The notes beneath the pieces were generated by a model. The model was not told the DNA's origin. It searched no databases and worked only from the letters and a program-made list of their open reading frames with translations. The translations under genes were made by a program, and so were the position numbers. DNA of 64,000 nt from a virus, in IMG/VR virus record IMGVR_UViG_3300017743_005089, positions 36,971 through 100,970 of that record, one strand, 5' to 3'. Shown here one piece after another: positions 24,884-33,550 of the stretch; positions within the stretch are counted from its first letter, which is position 1; each line of letters opens with the position of its first letter.

Positions 24884-26001
24884 GTAAAAAAATAGAAACA
24901 GAAGGTGAATCAATAGATTCACTTAAAAGCTTTTTAAAGCAAAACCAAGAACACCACTATAACTTTGAGGAAGACATAGATTATAAAGTTTCGTCTGGAA
25001 GTCTAAAAGTTGACTTCGAGCTAAATGGCGGTCTTGGGCCAGGCCTACATAGGTTCATTGGAATAAATGAAGGTGGTAAAACATCTGAGGCGCTTGAAGT
25101 TACGAAGAACTTCCTCAAAATGCCTAAATCAAAAGCTGTTTACATAAAGGCTGAAGGCAGGCTTTCTTCCGAGATGAAAGAAAGGTCTGGAGTTAAATTT
25201 GTAAACTCTGAAGACGAATGGGTCCAAGGCACGTGTTTTGTTTTTGAATCCAATATATATGAAACCGTCTTAGATTTAATGAGAGTTCTGATAGCTAAAA
25301 CTCCAGAAGAGATTAAATATTGTTTCCTTTTGGACTCTTTAGATGGACTAATTATGAAAGATGACTTAAAGAAAAACTTTGAAGATTCACATAAAGTTGC
25401 TGGTGGGGCACTACTAGGGGCCAAGTTCATGCAAAAAATGAGTATAGCTTTGGCGAAAAGAGGGCATATGGCTATTTTTGTATCTCAAGTTAGGGCTGAC
25501 ATCAAACTTGACCCTTACAGTAAAGCTCCAATAAGGCAAACTACAGCTACAGGCGGCAATGCTTTACTTCATTTTGCAAATTATATACTAGAGTTTGAGC
25601 CTAGATTTAAAAAAGACCTTATCTTAGAGAATCCCTCTGCCCCACTTGATCATGATAAAAATAAAATCATAGGCCATATCGCAAAGGTCACAGTCAAAAA
25701 ATCACCCAATGAAAAAACTAACTACGTATTAGAGTACCCTATAAAATACGGCAGAAAGAATGGAACCTCTATATGGGTGGAAAAAGAATTGATAGATATG
25801 CTTTATCTATGGGATTACATTACTAAAAAAGGAGCTTGGATATCTGTTGATGAAGACTTTATCGCTCTCCTCAAAAAAGAAGGCCATGAATTTCCTCCTA
25901 AATTTCACGGAGAGCCTAGGATCAATGACCTGCTTGAGTCGAACAAAAGCCTGTCTGAATTCTTAATCAAACATTTTTCTGAAATTATATATCAAAATTA
26001 A
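24880..26001 (+). CDS. recA: RecA/UvsX-family recombinase
   Basis: 373 residues. The Walker A is GINEGGKT (61-68), a variant of RecA's GPESSGKT. Walker B is in YCFLLDSLDGL. The DNA-binding L2 region is ATGGNALLHFANYILEF, matching RecA's TGGNALKFYAS. It would form filaments on ssDNA and drive strand exchange in replication and repair. It is followed by a nuclease gene 3 nt downstream. The first 40 residues are charged and lack the usual RecA N-terminal helix sequence, as in phage UvsX-type relatives. Confidence 0.85.
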   Translation: MSKKIETEGESIDSLKSFLKQNQEHHYNFEEDIDYKVSSGSLKVDFELNGGLGPGLHRFIGINEGGKTSEALEVTKNFLKMPKSKAVYIKAEGRLSSEMKERSGVKFVNSEDEWVQGTCFVFESNIYETVLDLMRVLIAKTPEEIKYCFLLDSLDGLIMKDDLKKNFEDSHKVAGGALLGAKFMQKMSIALAKRGHMAIFVSQVRADIKLDPYSKAPIRQTTATGGNALLHFANYILEFEPRFKKDLILENPSAPLDHDKNKIIGHIAKVTVKKSPNEKTNYVLEYPIKYGRKNGTSIWVEKELIDMLYLWDYITKKGAWISVDEDFIALLKKEGHEFPPKFHGEPRINDLLESNKSLSEFLIKHFSEIIYQN

Positions 26002-26004
26002 ATA

Positions 26005-26415
26005 ATGATTTTTACCACACTTATTGGTTCAAAAAAAAGAGTAAAAAAACCCAAAAACTATATAGTCAAATGGGACTCGCAAAGTAGAAGTAAAATGCAG
26101 TACAACATAAAGCAATTCATTAAGAGTTACTGGCAAAACGATATTGTTTTTGAAGAATTCCCTATTGTAGGAACAAGAATGAGTTTAGACTTTTACAATG
26201 GCAATAAAAATATAGCAATAGAAGTACAAGGCGCTCAACATATAAAATATACTCCTTTTTTTCATGGAAAATCTAAATCCACCTTCCTTAGTCAAGTCAG
26301 AAGGGACAACGAAAAACAAGAGTTCTGTAAAATAAATAACATAAAACTTGTTGAGATTTACCCAGACGACAAAGTGTCAAAAGATTTATTTAAAAGCTTC
26401 GGCGTTATCCTTTAA
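26005..26415 (+). CDS. PD-(D/E)XK-type endonuclease, recombination-associated
   Basis: 136 residues. The restriction-endonuclease core is visible as SLDFYNGNKNIAIEVQGAQH (about 55-74), with D57 and the E-V-Q motif E69/Q71 in place of ExK, followed by RRDNEKQEFCKINNIKLVEI, the helix-strand typical of VSR and phage recombination nucleases. It probably nicks branched or damaged DNA. The start lies 3 nt after recA, so it is co-expressed. Confidence 0.6.
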   Translation: MIFTTLIGSKKRVKKPKNYIVKWDSQSRSKMQYNIKQFIKSYWQNDIVFEEFPIVGTRMSLDFYNGNKNIAIEVQGAQHIKYTPFFHGKSKSTFLSQVRRDNEKQEFCKINNIKLVEIYPDDKVSKDLFKSFGVIL

Positions 26416-26418
26416 AAT

Positions 26419-26431
26419 GTGTATATATAAT
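26419..26431 (+). promoter_or_regulatory. GTGTATATATAAT promoter-like motif
   Basis: GTGTATATATAAT directly precedes the ATG at 26434 by 2 nt, and TATAAT is at 26426-26431. It is a member of the GTGTA class. Confidence 0.45.
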
Positions 26432-26433
26432 AT

Positions 26434-26706
26434 ATGAGCGAAAATATCGATCCAGAAAATATGAGGTCTTTTTCTATTCCAGAAAATTTATTACAACAAA
26501 TATTTGAATTCACTGGTGGAGCTGACCATAGCAAGGGATTTATTTTAGCTTATGCAGACCAAGATGGTAAGCCTTTAATATACATTAATGCTCAAAATCA
26601 GATCATAGAAATGGGTTTGCGCAAATCTTTAGAAAAATACCTAATAGGTATCGAAGAAGCTGAAGCTATGCGTAATCTAGAAAGCGAAGATCCAGATTCA
26701 GATTAA
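26434..26706 (+). CDS. Small acidic protein of unknown function
   Basis: 90 residues, with a mixed strand/helix middle (GFILAYADQDGKPLIYINAQ) and an acidic tail ending EDPDSD. No family was recognised. It lies between recombination and replication genes with its own promoter motif. A replication accessory role would be a guess. Confidence 0.5.
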   Translation: MSENIDPENMRSFSIPENLLQQIFEFTGGADHSKGFILAYADQDGKPLIYINAQNQIIEMGLRKSLEKYLIGIEEAEAMRNLESEDPDSD

Positions 26707-26714
26707 TAAAAAGC

Positions 26715-26743
26715 TTTACAAACTTGTTTTTTTCTGCTATTAT
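26715..26743 (+). promoter_or_regulatory. Sigma70-like promoter for the helicase-primase operon
   Basis: TTTACA (26715-26720), a 17-nt spacer and TATTAT (26738-26743). The ATG of the helicase gene is 8 nt further on, at 26752. Spacing and geometry are the same as the promoter at 24515. Confidence 0.65.
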
Positions 26744-26751
26744 AAAGTTAA

Positions 26752-28251
26752 ATGATTTTTTCTATAGAATTAGAGCAACAATTTTTAGGCGGCTTACTTA
26801 ATAATCCCAAGAAATATATAGAACTGCATTCGTGCCTATCTAAAAAAGATTTCACTCATGATGCGAATCAAGTTATCTTTACATTTTTGAGCTCAGAGTA
26901 TTCCGAGGGCAACTTTATAGATGAAGTCATATTGTCTGAAAGAATAAAAAACTCAGGCATTTCTTTTGAAGATGTTTCAAATATATCTGAATATTTAAAA
27001 TTTTTAAAAATGATAAAAGTGTCGGAGGATTCCGTCATTGAAACTGCAAAAGAGTTATGCAAACTTACAGTAAGAAGAGAGCTTCAAGAAACAGGAAGGT
27101 CTTTGTCTAAAAAAATGGAGTCAATAAGCAGTTCTGCATCTTACAATGAGATCATAGACGTATCTGATTCTATTTATAACTCTACAATTTTAAATTACGA
27201 AAACGGAGAGAATAGCGCTCAAAATATTTTCGCAGATATGGAAGAGGAAATTGAGCTTAGAGGCAACAACCCTCAAACGGAATTTGGCCCATCTGGGCCT
27301 CACCCTAGATTGCATGAACTTTACGGCTCACTGCTTCGCCCAGGAAATATAACAGTTATAGTTGCCAGGACAGGCGTTGGAAAAACTCAATTTGTTATGG
27401 ATTTTTGCCTTAAAACATCTATCGAATACCAAATACCAGTTTTACACTTAGACAATGGGGAGATGAGCAAAGAAGAGTTGATGATGAGGCAATGCTCTGC
27501 TTTATCTCAAGTTCCAATGCATCATCTTGAGACGGGAAAATGGAGGCAATTAGGGGACGAAACGGTCAACAAAGTCAGATCTGTTTGGAAAAAAATAAAA
27601 GATTATAAATTTTACTATCAAAACATCGGAGGGATGAGTGTTGATTCGGTGATTTTAGCGATAAAGCATTTTTATTACGGCCATGTTGGAAGGGGCAAGC
27701 CAATGATATTAAGTTATGATTATATTAAAACGACCTCAGAGCAATCAAAAAATAAAAGCGAATGGCAGCTGGTTGGCGAAATGGTAGATAAGTTCAAGAA
27801 GCTTGTTCAAAAAGACATTACTGTCGACGGAAAACCCTTGATAGGGATGATGACCAGTGTTCAAAGTAATAGATCGGGTATAACAAATAATAGATCTGCA
27901 GATACTATTGTTGAAGACGAAAGTATAGTTTCTCTTTCTGATAGAATAACTCAGTTTTGCTCTCATCTTTTTGCCCTCAGGCAAAAAACTTTGGATGAAA
28001 TAGCTGCAGAAGAAGGTTTCGGTACTCATAAATTAACCTGTTTTAAGAACAGGCATTTGGGGGAAAACATACATAGGGCTATACAACCAGTTAGAATGCC
28101 CAACGGAGACTTAAAAAGAAATTATATTAATTTAAATTTTGAAAATTTCAATATCACAGAGGTGGGAGATCTTCAAGACTTAGTTGATAGTCAAGTTAGT
28201 GTGGAATTAACTGCGGACCAAGGTTTATTCAATATGGATATTGAGCTATAA
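26752..28251 (+). CDS. dnaB: Replicative DNA helicase (DnaB/gp41 type)
   Basis: 499 residues. The N-terminal helical domain (about 1-150, starting IELEQQFLGGLL as in DnaB) is followed by a RecA-like motor. Walker A is ARTGVGKT (205-212), Walker B is PMILSYDYIKT, and later motifs include MMTSVQSNRSG and FKNRHLGENIH. It would be the hexameric 5'-3' helicase at the fork. The stop codon overlaps the primase start by 1 nt (ATAATGA), so the two are coupled. Confidence 0.88.
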   Translation: MIFSIELEQQFLGGLLNNPKKYIELHSCLSKKDFTHDANQVIFTFLSSEYSEGNFIDEVILSERIKNSGISFEDVSNISEYLKFLKMIKVSEDSVIETAKELCKLTVRRELQETGRSLSKKMESISSSASYNEIIDVSDSIYNSTILNYENGENSAQNIFADMEEEIELRGNNPQTEFGPSGPHPRLHELYGSLLRPGNITVIVARTGVGKTQFVMDFCLKTSIEYQIPVLHLDNGEMSKEELMMRQCSALSQVPMHHLETGKWRQLGDETVNKVRSVWKKIKDYKFYYQNIGGMSVDSVILAIKHFYYGHVGRGKPMILSYDYIKTTSEQSKNKSEWQLVGEMVDKFKKLVQKDITVDGKPLIGMMTSVQSNRSGITNNRSADTIVEDESIVSLSDRITQFCSHLFALRQKTLDEIAAEEGFGTHKLTCFKNRHLGENIHRAIQPVRMPNGDLKRNYINLNFENFNITEVGDLQDLVDSQVSVELTADQGLFNMDIEL

Positions 28252-29315
28252 TGACTTCTGAAAAAATAAAAAGCATACTTGAGAAATTGGGTTACAAGCT
28301 TACAGATTTTGGTAACCACTGGAGGACAAATGCGCTTTACAGGGGTGGCAAGAATTCAACCGCCCTTCAAGTCTATAAGAATTCAGGGGTTTGGGTGGAT
28401 TATGTAGAAAACAGTAAGCACCTACCATTAAAATCTCTAGTTGAAGCTACATTGCAAACAAACGATGAGTCAACAATAAAAGAAATGCTTGGCGGTTTTG
28501 ATTTTGATTTACCAGAGAACAGCGCCGAAAAATTAAACATTAAGCCAAAAATCGACATGGAAAAAATTTATCCAAACTCAATACTTGAAAAACTTTTGCC
28601 TCATTATAAGTTTTATAATGACAGAGGGGTTGGAGACGAAACTCTTTCATTTTTCAAATCAGGTTTAGCTACAGAAGGCTCTATGTATCAAAGATTCGTA
28701 TTCCCAATATACAATTCCAATTTAGAAATACATGGTTTTAGCGGCAGGGATATGATTAAAACTGCCAACAATAAAGAGCGTCCAAAATGGAAACATGTTG
28801 GTAAAAAATCGAAATGGGTTTACCCTTATTACGTGCAAGATTCTTTTGGCAAATTTCCAATACAAGACGCCATACTTGAATCAAAAGAGGTCATTCTAGT
28901 TGAAAGCATTGGGGATTTAATAAGACTTCACGATAGAGGTTTTAAGAATGTGATCTGTGTTTTTGGAACTTCTGTTTCTAGTTATCTATCCTTTCACTTG
29001 ATGTCTCTACTGCCTCAAAGGATAGTGCTATCACTCAACAACGACTCTGATAAAGAAAAAAATAGAGGTCAAATAGGAGCCCTCAAAAGTTACTTGAAAT
29101 TATTAAGCCTTTTTGATAAGAAAAAAATAATCATTCACCCTCCTAAATCCTGTGATTTTGGAGAAATGAAAGATGAAGAATTTTCTTCCTGGAAGGAAGA
29201 GCTTAATGACTTCGACGTAATAGAGGGTATCAATAAAAACCATCAAAACTTGCTAGATTTAATAGATTCCAAAGATATACCGAGCTCCTCCTACAAGAAA
29301 AAATATTTCTTATGA
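28251..29315 (+). CDS. dnaG: DNA primase, DnaG-like, without zinc ligands
   Basis: 354 residues, shorter than DnaG. The first 60 residues have the layout of the CHC2 zinc-finger domain (HWRTNALYRGG, then SGVWVDYVE), but the metal-binding Cys are absent. The catalytic part has FPIYNSNLEIHGFSGRDM and a TOPRIM start VILVESIGDLIRLHDRG with its conserved Glu. The usual downstream DxD is weaker (SLNNDSDKEKN). It would make RNA primers. Loss of the finger suggests altered template recognition or dependence on the helicase. Confidence 0.75.
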   Translation: MTSEKIKSILEKLGYKLTDFGNHWRTNALYRGGKNSTALQVYKNSGVWVDYVENSKHLPLKSLVEATLQTNDESTIKEMLGGFDFDLPENSAEKLNIKPKIDMEKIYPNSILEKLLPHYKFYNDRGVGDETLSFFKSGLATEGSMYQRFVFPIYNSNLEIHGFSGRDMIKTANNKERPKWKHVGKKSKWVYPYYVQDSFGKFPIQDAILESKEVILVESIGDLIRLHDRGFKNVICVFGTSVSSYLSFHLMSLLPQRIVLSLNNDSDKEKNRGQIGALKSYLKLLSLFDKKKIIIHPPKSCDFGEMKDEEFSSWKEELNDFDVIEGINKNHQNLLDLIDSKDIPSSSYKKKYFL

Positions 29316-30379
29316 AAAACAAAGATATAGTACCCCTTTCCGCAAGTAAAATAAAAACCGCCCAAAGTTGCTCTTGGAAATACTGGGCTACATATCATTT
29401 AAAAGTCCCAGATAGAGGCAATGATGGCTCAAGTAGGGGCTGGATTTGCCATTTAATATTTGAATTACTTGGGGAGCCAAAGCACAAACATATTTATGAT
29501 GAGATAATTTTAAAAGATTCCATTTATCGGTGCGAGCCAATAAGAAGATTGGTGGGGTACCACGCAAAGAAACTAAACGTAAACGACGAAGAGAATTTAG
29601 AATTAATAAATAATATGACTCTAGCAGGTCTTCATTTTGATTTTTTCGGTGGAGGTGATCACGGAGACCCCGATGAAGGAATATCCGAGCAGGCATTCGA
29701 TATCACCGTCGACGAAGGAGATAAGCTTTATAGATTAAGGGGTTTTATAGATAAGCTATTCCTGTATGAAGAAAGTGGTACAGCGGTAATAAGAGACTTT
29801 AAAAGTAGTAAGCAAATCTTCAAAGGCAAAGAATTGACTGATAATTTGCAAGACTTACTGTACACTCTTGCTGTTAAAAAATTGTTCCCTCATTTCAGAA
29901 AACGTCAAGTAGAATTTCTTTTTTTAAAATTTGACCTAAACTCTAATGGCAGAGTCAAAATGAAAGATATATCAGAAGAAGAGCTTGATGGTTTAGAAAT
30001 TCATTTGACACAAATACAGAGGTTTCTAGACGACTTCGATGAGGATGATGCTATATCAAATTATGCTGGATCACAACCTTACCCTTCGGACGGTAGTTTT
30101 GGAGGTCCTTTAATGTGTGGTAAAGATGGTTACAAAATATACAAAGGGAAGCCCTTGCTAAATAAAGACGGAGACCCCGTGGTTGCGTTTATATGTCCAC
30201 ATAGAAAGCCTTTCTCTTATTATGTGTTAAAAGATTCTACTGGCAAGGTCATCAAGTCCGCCTTCGAAGAAAATAAAGATTCTTTGGTGGCTAAAGATGG
30301 AGAAAAAGTAGAATTATTTAAATACGAAGGTTGCCCCTATTGGAACAAGCCAAAAAGTGAAATAGACGACTTCTTTTAA
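29312..30379 (+). CDS. RecB/Cas4-like PD-(D/E)XK nuclease
   Basis: 355 residues. The start LSASKIKTAQSCSWKYW is the RecB-nuclease helix with a Cys (C20). The catalytic core is RGFIDKLFLY, then AVIRDFKSSKQ (D, D and K), followed by a DLLYTLAVKKLFP QhxxY-like helix. Three later Cys, in MCGKDG, ICPHRKP and EGCPYW, could complete an iron-sulfur cluster with C20, as in Cas4 and AddB. The likely role is 5'-3' DNA processing in recombination or late replication. It overlaps primase by 4 nt. Confidence 0.7.
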   Translation: MKNKDIVPLSASKIKTAQSCSWKYWATYHLKVPDRGNDGSSRGWICHLIFELLGEPKHKHIYDEIILKDSIYRCEPIRRLVGYHAKKLNVNDEENLELINNMTLAGLHFDFFGGGDHGDPDEGISEQAFDITVDEGDKLYRLRGFIDKLFLYEESGTAVIRDFKSSKQIFKGKELTDNLQDLLYTLAVKKLFPHFRKRQVEFLFLKFDLNSNGRVKMKDISEEELDGLEIHLTQIQRFLDDFDEDDAISNYAGSQPYPSDGSFGGPLMCGKDGYKIYKGKPLLNKDGDPVVAFICPHRKPFSYYVLKDSTGKVIKSAFEENKDSLVAKDGEKVELFKYEGCPYWNKPKSEIDDFF

Positions 30380-30406
30380 TTTTTTTTGTGTACTCATTTA
30401 TTGAAA

Positions 30407-30676
30407 ATGAATACAGTGGAAAATATTTGCTATGAATACTCGGAAGATGTTATTTTTTCTCAAGACGTTTCCTTCAATGGGTACCCAGTTTTAATAATAG
30501 CAGACATTGAGTCTAAATATGTGAAAGAGTTGTCTGAATTTCTTTCTAATCATGGCTACAAGATATCGCAAAGAAAAAAAATAAATGAAAAATTTTCTTT
30601 AATTAGATTTGAGTTAATTAATTTAAGCAAATATGATAAATTTTTTAAAAACAATAAGGAAGATATAGGGGAGTAA
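30407..30676 (+). CDS. Small protein of unknown function
   Basis: The ATG at 30407 is taken rather than an upstream TTG inside a T-rich stretch, giving 89 residues (MNTVENICYEYSED...). It has an alternating strand/helix pattern (PVLIIADIESKYVKELSEFL, then RFELINLSKYD) that suggests a small alpha/beta fold. No motif is recognised. It lies between a nuclease and a membrane protein. Confidence 0.5.
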   Translation: MNTVENICYEYSEDVIFSQDVSFNGYPVLIIADIESKYVKELSEFLSNHGYKISQRKKINEKFSLIRFELINLSKYDKFFKNNKEDIGE

Positions 30677-30681
30677 CCTTT

Positions 30682-31857
30682 ATGTTTTTGGTATTGTTTA
30701 TATTTTTGTCGGCTGTATCTATATCTATTACAGCCGCCTACTTTAGTATTATAGGGCTTGCTACAATGTTTCCTGGATCTAAAGAAGCCATTATAATCAT
30801 GGGCGCAACACTAGAAATAGGTAAGCTTGTTGCAGCGGTATGGTTGCATAAGGAATGGCATACAGCATTCAAGTTCATTAGAAACTATTTGCTAATAGCT
30901 GTTATTGTTCTTAGCGCCATAACTAGCATGGGCATATTCGGTTTTTTATCTAGATCTCATGTTGAACACGAAGCCTCTATAGAAAAAGAACAGGCAATGC
31001 TTTCACAAATTGAGGTTAAAATACAAAGAGAAAAAGATTTTATAAATAGGAAATCAGAATTAATTAAGAAGATAGAGTTCAAAGAATCTAATGTTAATGA
31101 CCAAGGCCAAGACATAGTAAAAAGATTAGAAGAAAGAATAAATGCAATAAAAGAAGAGTCAGAATTAAACATAAAACAACAGCAAGATTTAATATCTAAA
31201 AATGAATTAAAATTAAAACAGCTTGATGAACAATTAGAATCAGCCAAAGGCTCAGGCTTATTTTCTAATGACAAAAATTATAAAAAAACTTTATCTGAAC
31301 AAAAAACCCAAAGAGAGTCTGCAACTTCTTCGATATCAGAATCAGAATCAGAAATAAAATCTATACAGAGTAGAACCCTTTCTTTGCTTGAAAGCACAAG
31401 GACTCAAATAGACTCTGCTAGCGCGCAAAAAGACATTGCGGTAGAATTAAATCCAGATATTTCAAAGTATAATAAAGAAATACAAGATGCGCAAGATAAG
31501 ATAGCTGCATTAGAATCAGAATCATTCGAATATGGTCAGGGCCTAAGGGCTCTAGAGACAGAAATGGGGCCAATCACTTATATTATTGAAGCTATTAAAG
31601 ATTGGACTGGAGCAGATCTTGATACAGGCAAGGGAATTAGGATCGTTATTATTACTTTGATATTTGTTTTTGATCCTTTGGCGATATTATTGTTAATTGC
31701 GGCAACAATGTCTTACGCAGAGATAAAAAGAAAAAAAGAAGCTGGCAATATCCCTCCTGACGTTAGAGCCATTAGGAATAAATTACTTGAAGAGATGGAA
31801 GAGTATCTGCAAGAGGGTGGCATAGCTGAACATTTTATAGAAAGAGCAAAGAAATAG
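30682..31857 (+). CDS. Membrane-anchored coiled-coil protein
   Basis: 391 residues. Three hydrophobic segments lie near the N-terminus (about 2-28, 35-55 and 70-92). A long Glu/Lys/Gln-rich coiled coil spans about 95-285, and another transmembrane segment (IVIITLIFVFDPLAILLLIA) spans about 316-340, before a soluble acidic tail. Similar proteins occur in large phages without known role. Candidates are membrane tethering of replication or a superinfection function. Confidence 0.55.
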   Translation: MFLVLFIFLSAVSISITAAYFSIIGLATMFPGSKEAIIIMGATLEIGKLVAAVWLHKEWHTAFKFIRNYLLIAVIVLSAITSMGIFGFLSRSHVEHEASIEKEQAMLSQIEVKIQREKDFINRKSELIKKIEFKESNVNDQGQDIVKRLEERINAIKEESELNIKQQQDLISKNELKLKQLDEQLESAKGSGLFSNDKNYKKTLSEQKTQRESATSSISESESEIKSIQSRTLSLLESTRTQIDSASAQKDIAVELNPDISKYNKEIQDAQDKIAALESESFEYGQGLRALETEMGPITYIIEAIKDWTGADLDTGKGIRIVIITLIFVFDPLAILLLIAATMSYAEIKRKKEAGNIPPDVRAIRNKLLEEMEEYLQEGGIAEHFIERAKK

Positions 31858-31858
31858 C

Positions 31859-31887
31859 TTGACTATTTTAGTTATTTATGGTACTTT
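31859..31887 (+). promoter_or_regulatory. Sigma70-like promoter of the DNA polymerase operon
   Basis: TTGACT (31859-31864), a 17-nt spacer and TACTTT (31882-31887). The ATG at 31894 follows 6 nt after the -10, again a leaderless geometry. Confidence 0.6.
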
Positions 31888-31893
31888 ACCTAA

Positions 31894-32688
31894 ATGACAA
31901 TTCCTATATTTAAAAGCCATTTCTCGATAGGTAAAAGCATACTTACTCTAGATTTTCCACAAGAGCTTAAAGACCAAGAAGTCAACGAAAGTCCTTGTAG
32001 TGTTTTCGACATAGTCAAGAACAATAACCTAAAAGACTTAGTATTAATAGAAGATTCATTTATAGGCTTCCTTCAGGCTCAAAAAGTATGCCAAGAATTG
32101 GGCGTCAAATTAATCTTCGGCATAAGGTTTGATGTTTGCGAAAATGCACTAGACGAAGATTCTATTAAAAATTCTAAATGTAATCATAAAATCATCATTC
32201 TCCCCAAAAACGGAGAAGGCTGCAGGGATTTAAATAAAATCTACACTGAATCAAAAACAAGATACAATAATTTTTTAGACATGAACGTTTTAAAAGACAT
32301 GTGGAATAAAGATTCTCTGTGCCTAGCTATACCTTTTTACGATTCCTTTATACACAGAAACATATCTTCCTTCAACTCTTGTGTTTTGAATTTTGACTTC
32401 ATCAATCCTACGTTCTTCCTAGAAGATAACGGGCTACCTTTTGATAATTTAATTTTAAATACAGTCGAAAAGTATTGCAGGGTTAACGATTTTAAAACAG
32501 AAAAAGTTCAATCTATTTACTATGAAAATAAAAAAGATTTCCCTTCGTATTTGGCTTACAAATTAGTTTGCTCAAGAGGTTCTTACGCTGGAAGGCAGTC
32601 GTCTCTAGAAAAGCCAAACCTTGACCACTTAGGTAGCGATGAGTTTTGCTGGGAAAGCTACGCAGACAAACATTTGAATTTAAAATGA
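31894..32688 (+). CDS. PHP domain of a split C-family DNA polymerase
   Basis: 264 residues resembling the N-terminal PHP module of DnaE/PolC. FKSHFSIGKSILTL stands where DnaE has HxHSxxSLLDG. LVLIEDSFIGFLQAQKVCQE corresponds to the ALTDHGNMxG helix, ELGVKLIFGIRFDV to KAGIKPIIGCE, and KIIILPKNGEGCRDLNKI to the next strand-helix. Most metal-binding His of active PHP domains are missing, so it is probably structural. The ATGA overlap with the exonuclease gene and the polymerase core two genes on indicate one replicase made of separate chains. Confidence 0.65.
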   Translation: MTIPIFKSHFSIGKSILTLDFPQELKDQEVNESPCSVFDIVKNNNLKDLVLIEDSFIGFLQAQKVCQELGVKLIFGIRFDVCENALDEDSIKNSKCNHKIIILPKNGEGCRDLNKIYTESKTRYNNFLDMNVLKDMWNKDSLCLAIPFYDSFIHRNISSFNSCVLNFDFINPTFFLEDNGLPFDNLILNTVEKYCRVNDFKTEKVQSIYYENKKDFPSYLAYKLVCSRGSYAGRQSSLEKPNLDHLGSDEFCWESYADKHLNLK

Positions 32689-33326
32689 AAGAAAAATTAC
32701 TTAGATTTGATAATTCCCAAAGGTACATGGTCTTTGACTTTGAAACATGTAATCTAAATTTGGTCTCAAAGGACAACAAGCCATGGCAGCTAGCTTTCTT
32801 AATATATGAAGGCGAAAAACTTATAGAGTCTAATGATTACTATATTCAATGGGATGATTTAAAAATGTCAGAAGGAGCCAGAAAAGTCACAGGCTTTAAA
32901 GATTCTGTTTATAAAAAAAAATCAGTTGACCCGATTAAAGTTCTAAATCATTTTGAAAAATATTTATACGATGACTCATACATTAAGTTGGGGCACAACA
33001 TCCTTGGTTTTGATATTTATATACATAATATATTTAGAAAGTTACTGCGTCGCCCAACCGATTACTCCTATTTAAGAAAATCAATAGATACGCTTTGCAT
33101 TGCTAAAGCTATAGCTAAAGAAATTAAGTTAAACGAAGACGATGACTTTGTATCTTGGCAATTAAAATTAAATTCAGTCCATGAAAGGGGGCTAAGATTA
33201 AACCTAGGAGCATGTTGCAAAAATTATGATATAGATTTTGACCCCAAAAAACTTCATGATGCGCTTTACGACATCCAAAAAAATTATCAAGTATTCAGGA
33301 AAATGTTATGGAAAATAGAGATATAA
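32685..33326 (+). CDS. DnaQ-like 3'-5' proofreading exonuclease (DEDDh)
   Basis: 213 residues from the ATG at 32685. Exo I is YMVFDFETCNLN, Exo II is LGHNILGFDIYIHN, and Exo III is HDALYDIQKNYQVF with the His-Asp pair of the DEDDh group. It would proofread for the C-family polymerase encoded downstream. The order PHP, exonuclease, polymerase mirrors the domain order inside Gram-positive PolC, here as separate genes. It overlaps the next gene by 19 nt. Confidence 0.8.
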   Translation: MKEKLLRFDNSQRYMVFDFETCNLNLVSKDNKPWQLAFLIYEGEKLIESNDYYIQWDDLKMSEGARKVTGFKDSVYKKKSVDPIKVLNHFEKYLYDDSYIKLGHNILGFDIYIHNIFRKLLRRPTDYSYLRKSIDTLCIAKAIAKEIKLNEDDDFVSWQLKLNSVHERGLRLNLGACCKNYDIDFDPKKLHDALYDIQKNYQVFRKMLWKIEI

Positions 33327-33550
33327 AAAACTTAGACAATATTTTATTAAATTACGAGCTTGAACTTTCAAGCCTCAAAAACAAAACCTCTAAAGTTTTA
33401 AGGCGTTTTGTGCAAAAAGACAAGTCTTACTGGTCAAAAAACCCAAAAGAATTTGAATTCATGGTTAACAACTTGATAGAAATAACTTCGGATATAAAAT
33501 GCATTGATAAATGCAGGAATGATTCTATAATAGAATTGACTTATGAATAG
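33308..33550 (+). CDS. Small helical protein in the polymerase operon
   Basis: 80 residues, charged and predicted helical (NILLNYELELSSLKNKTSKV, then FEFMVNNLIEITSDIKCIDK). It overlaps the exonuclease by 19 nt and the polymerase by 8 nt. Its position suggests a linker or small replicase subunit (compare theta of Pol III), but no sequence similarity shows that. Confidence 0.5.
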   Translation: MENRDIKNLDNILLNYELELSSLKNKTSKVLRRFVQKDKSYWSKNPKEFEFMVNNLIEITSDIKCIDKCRNDSIIELTYE

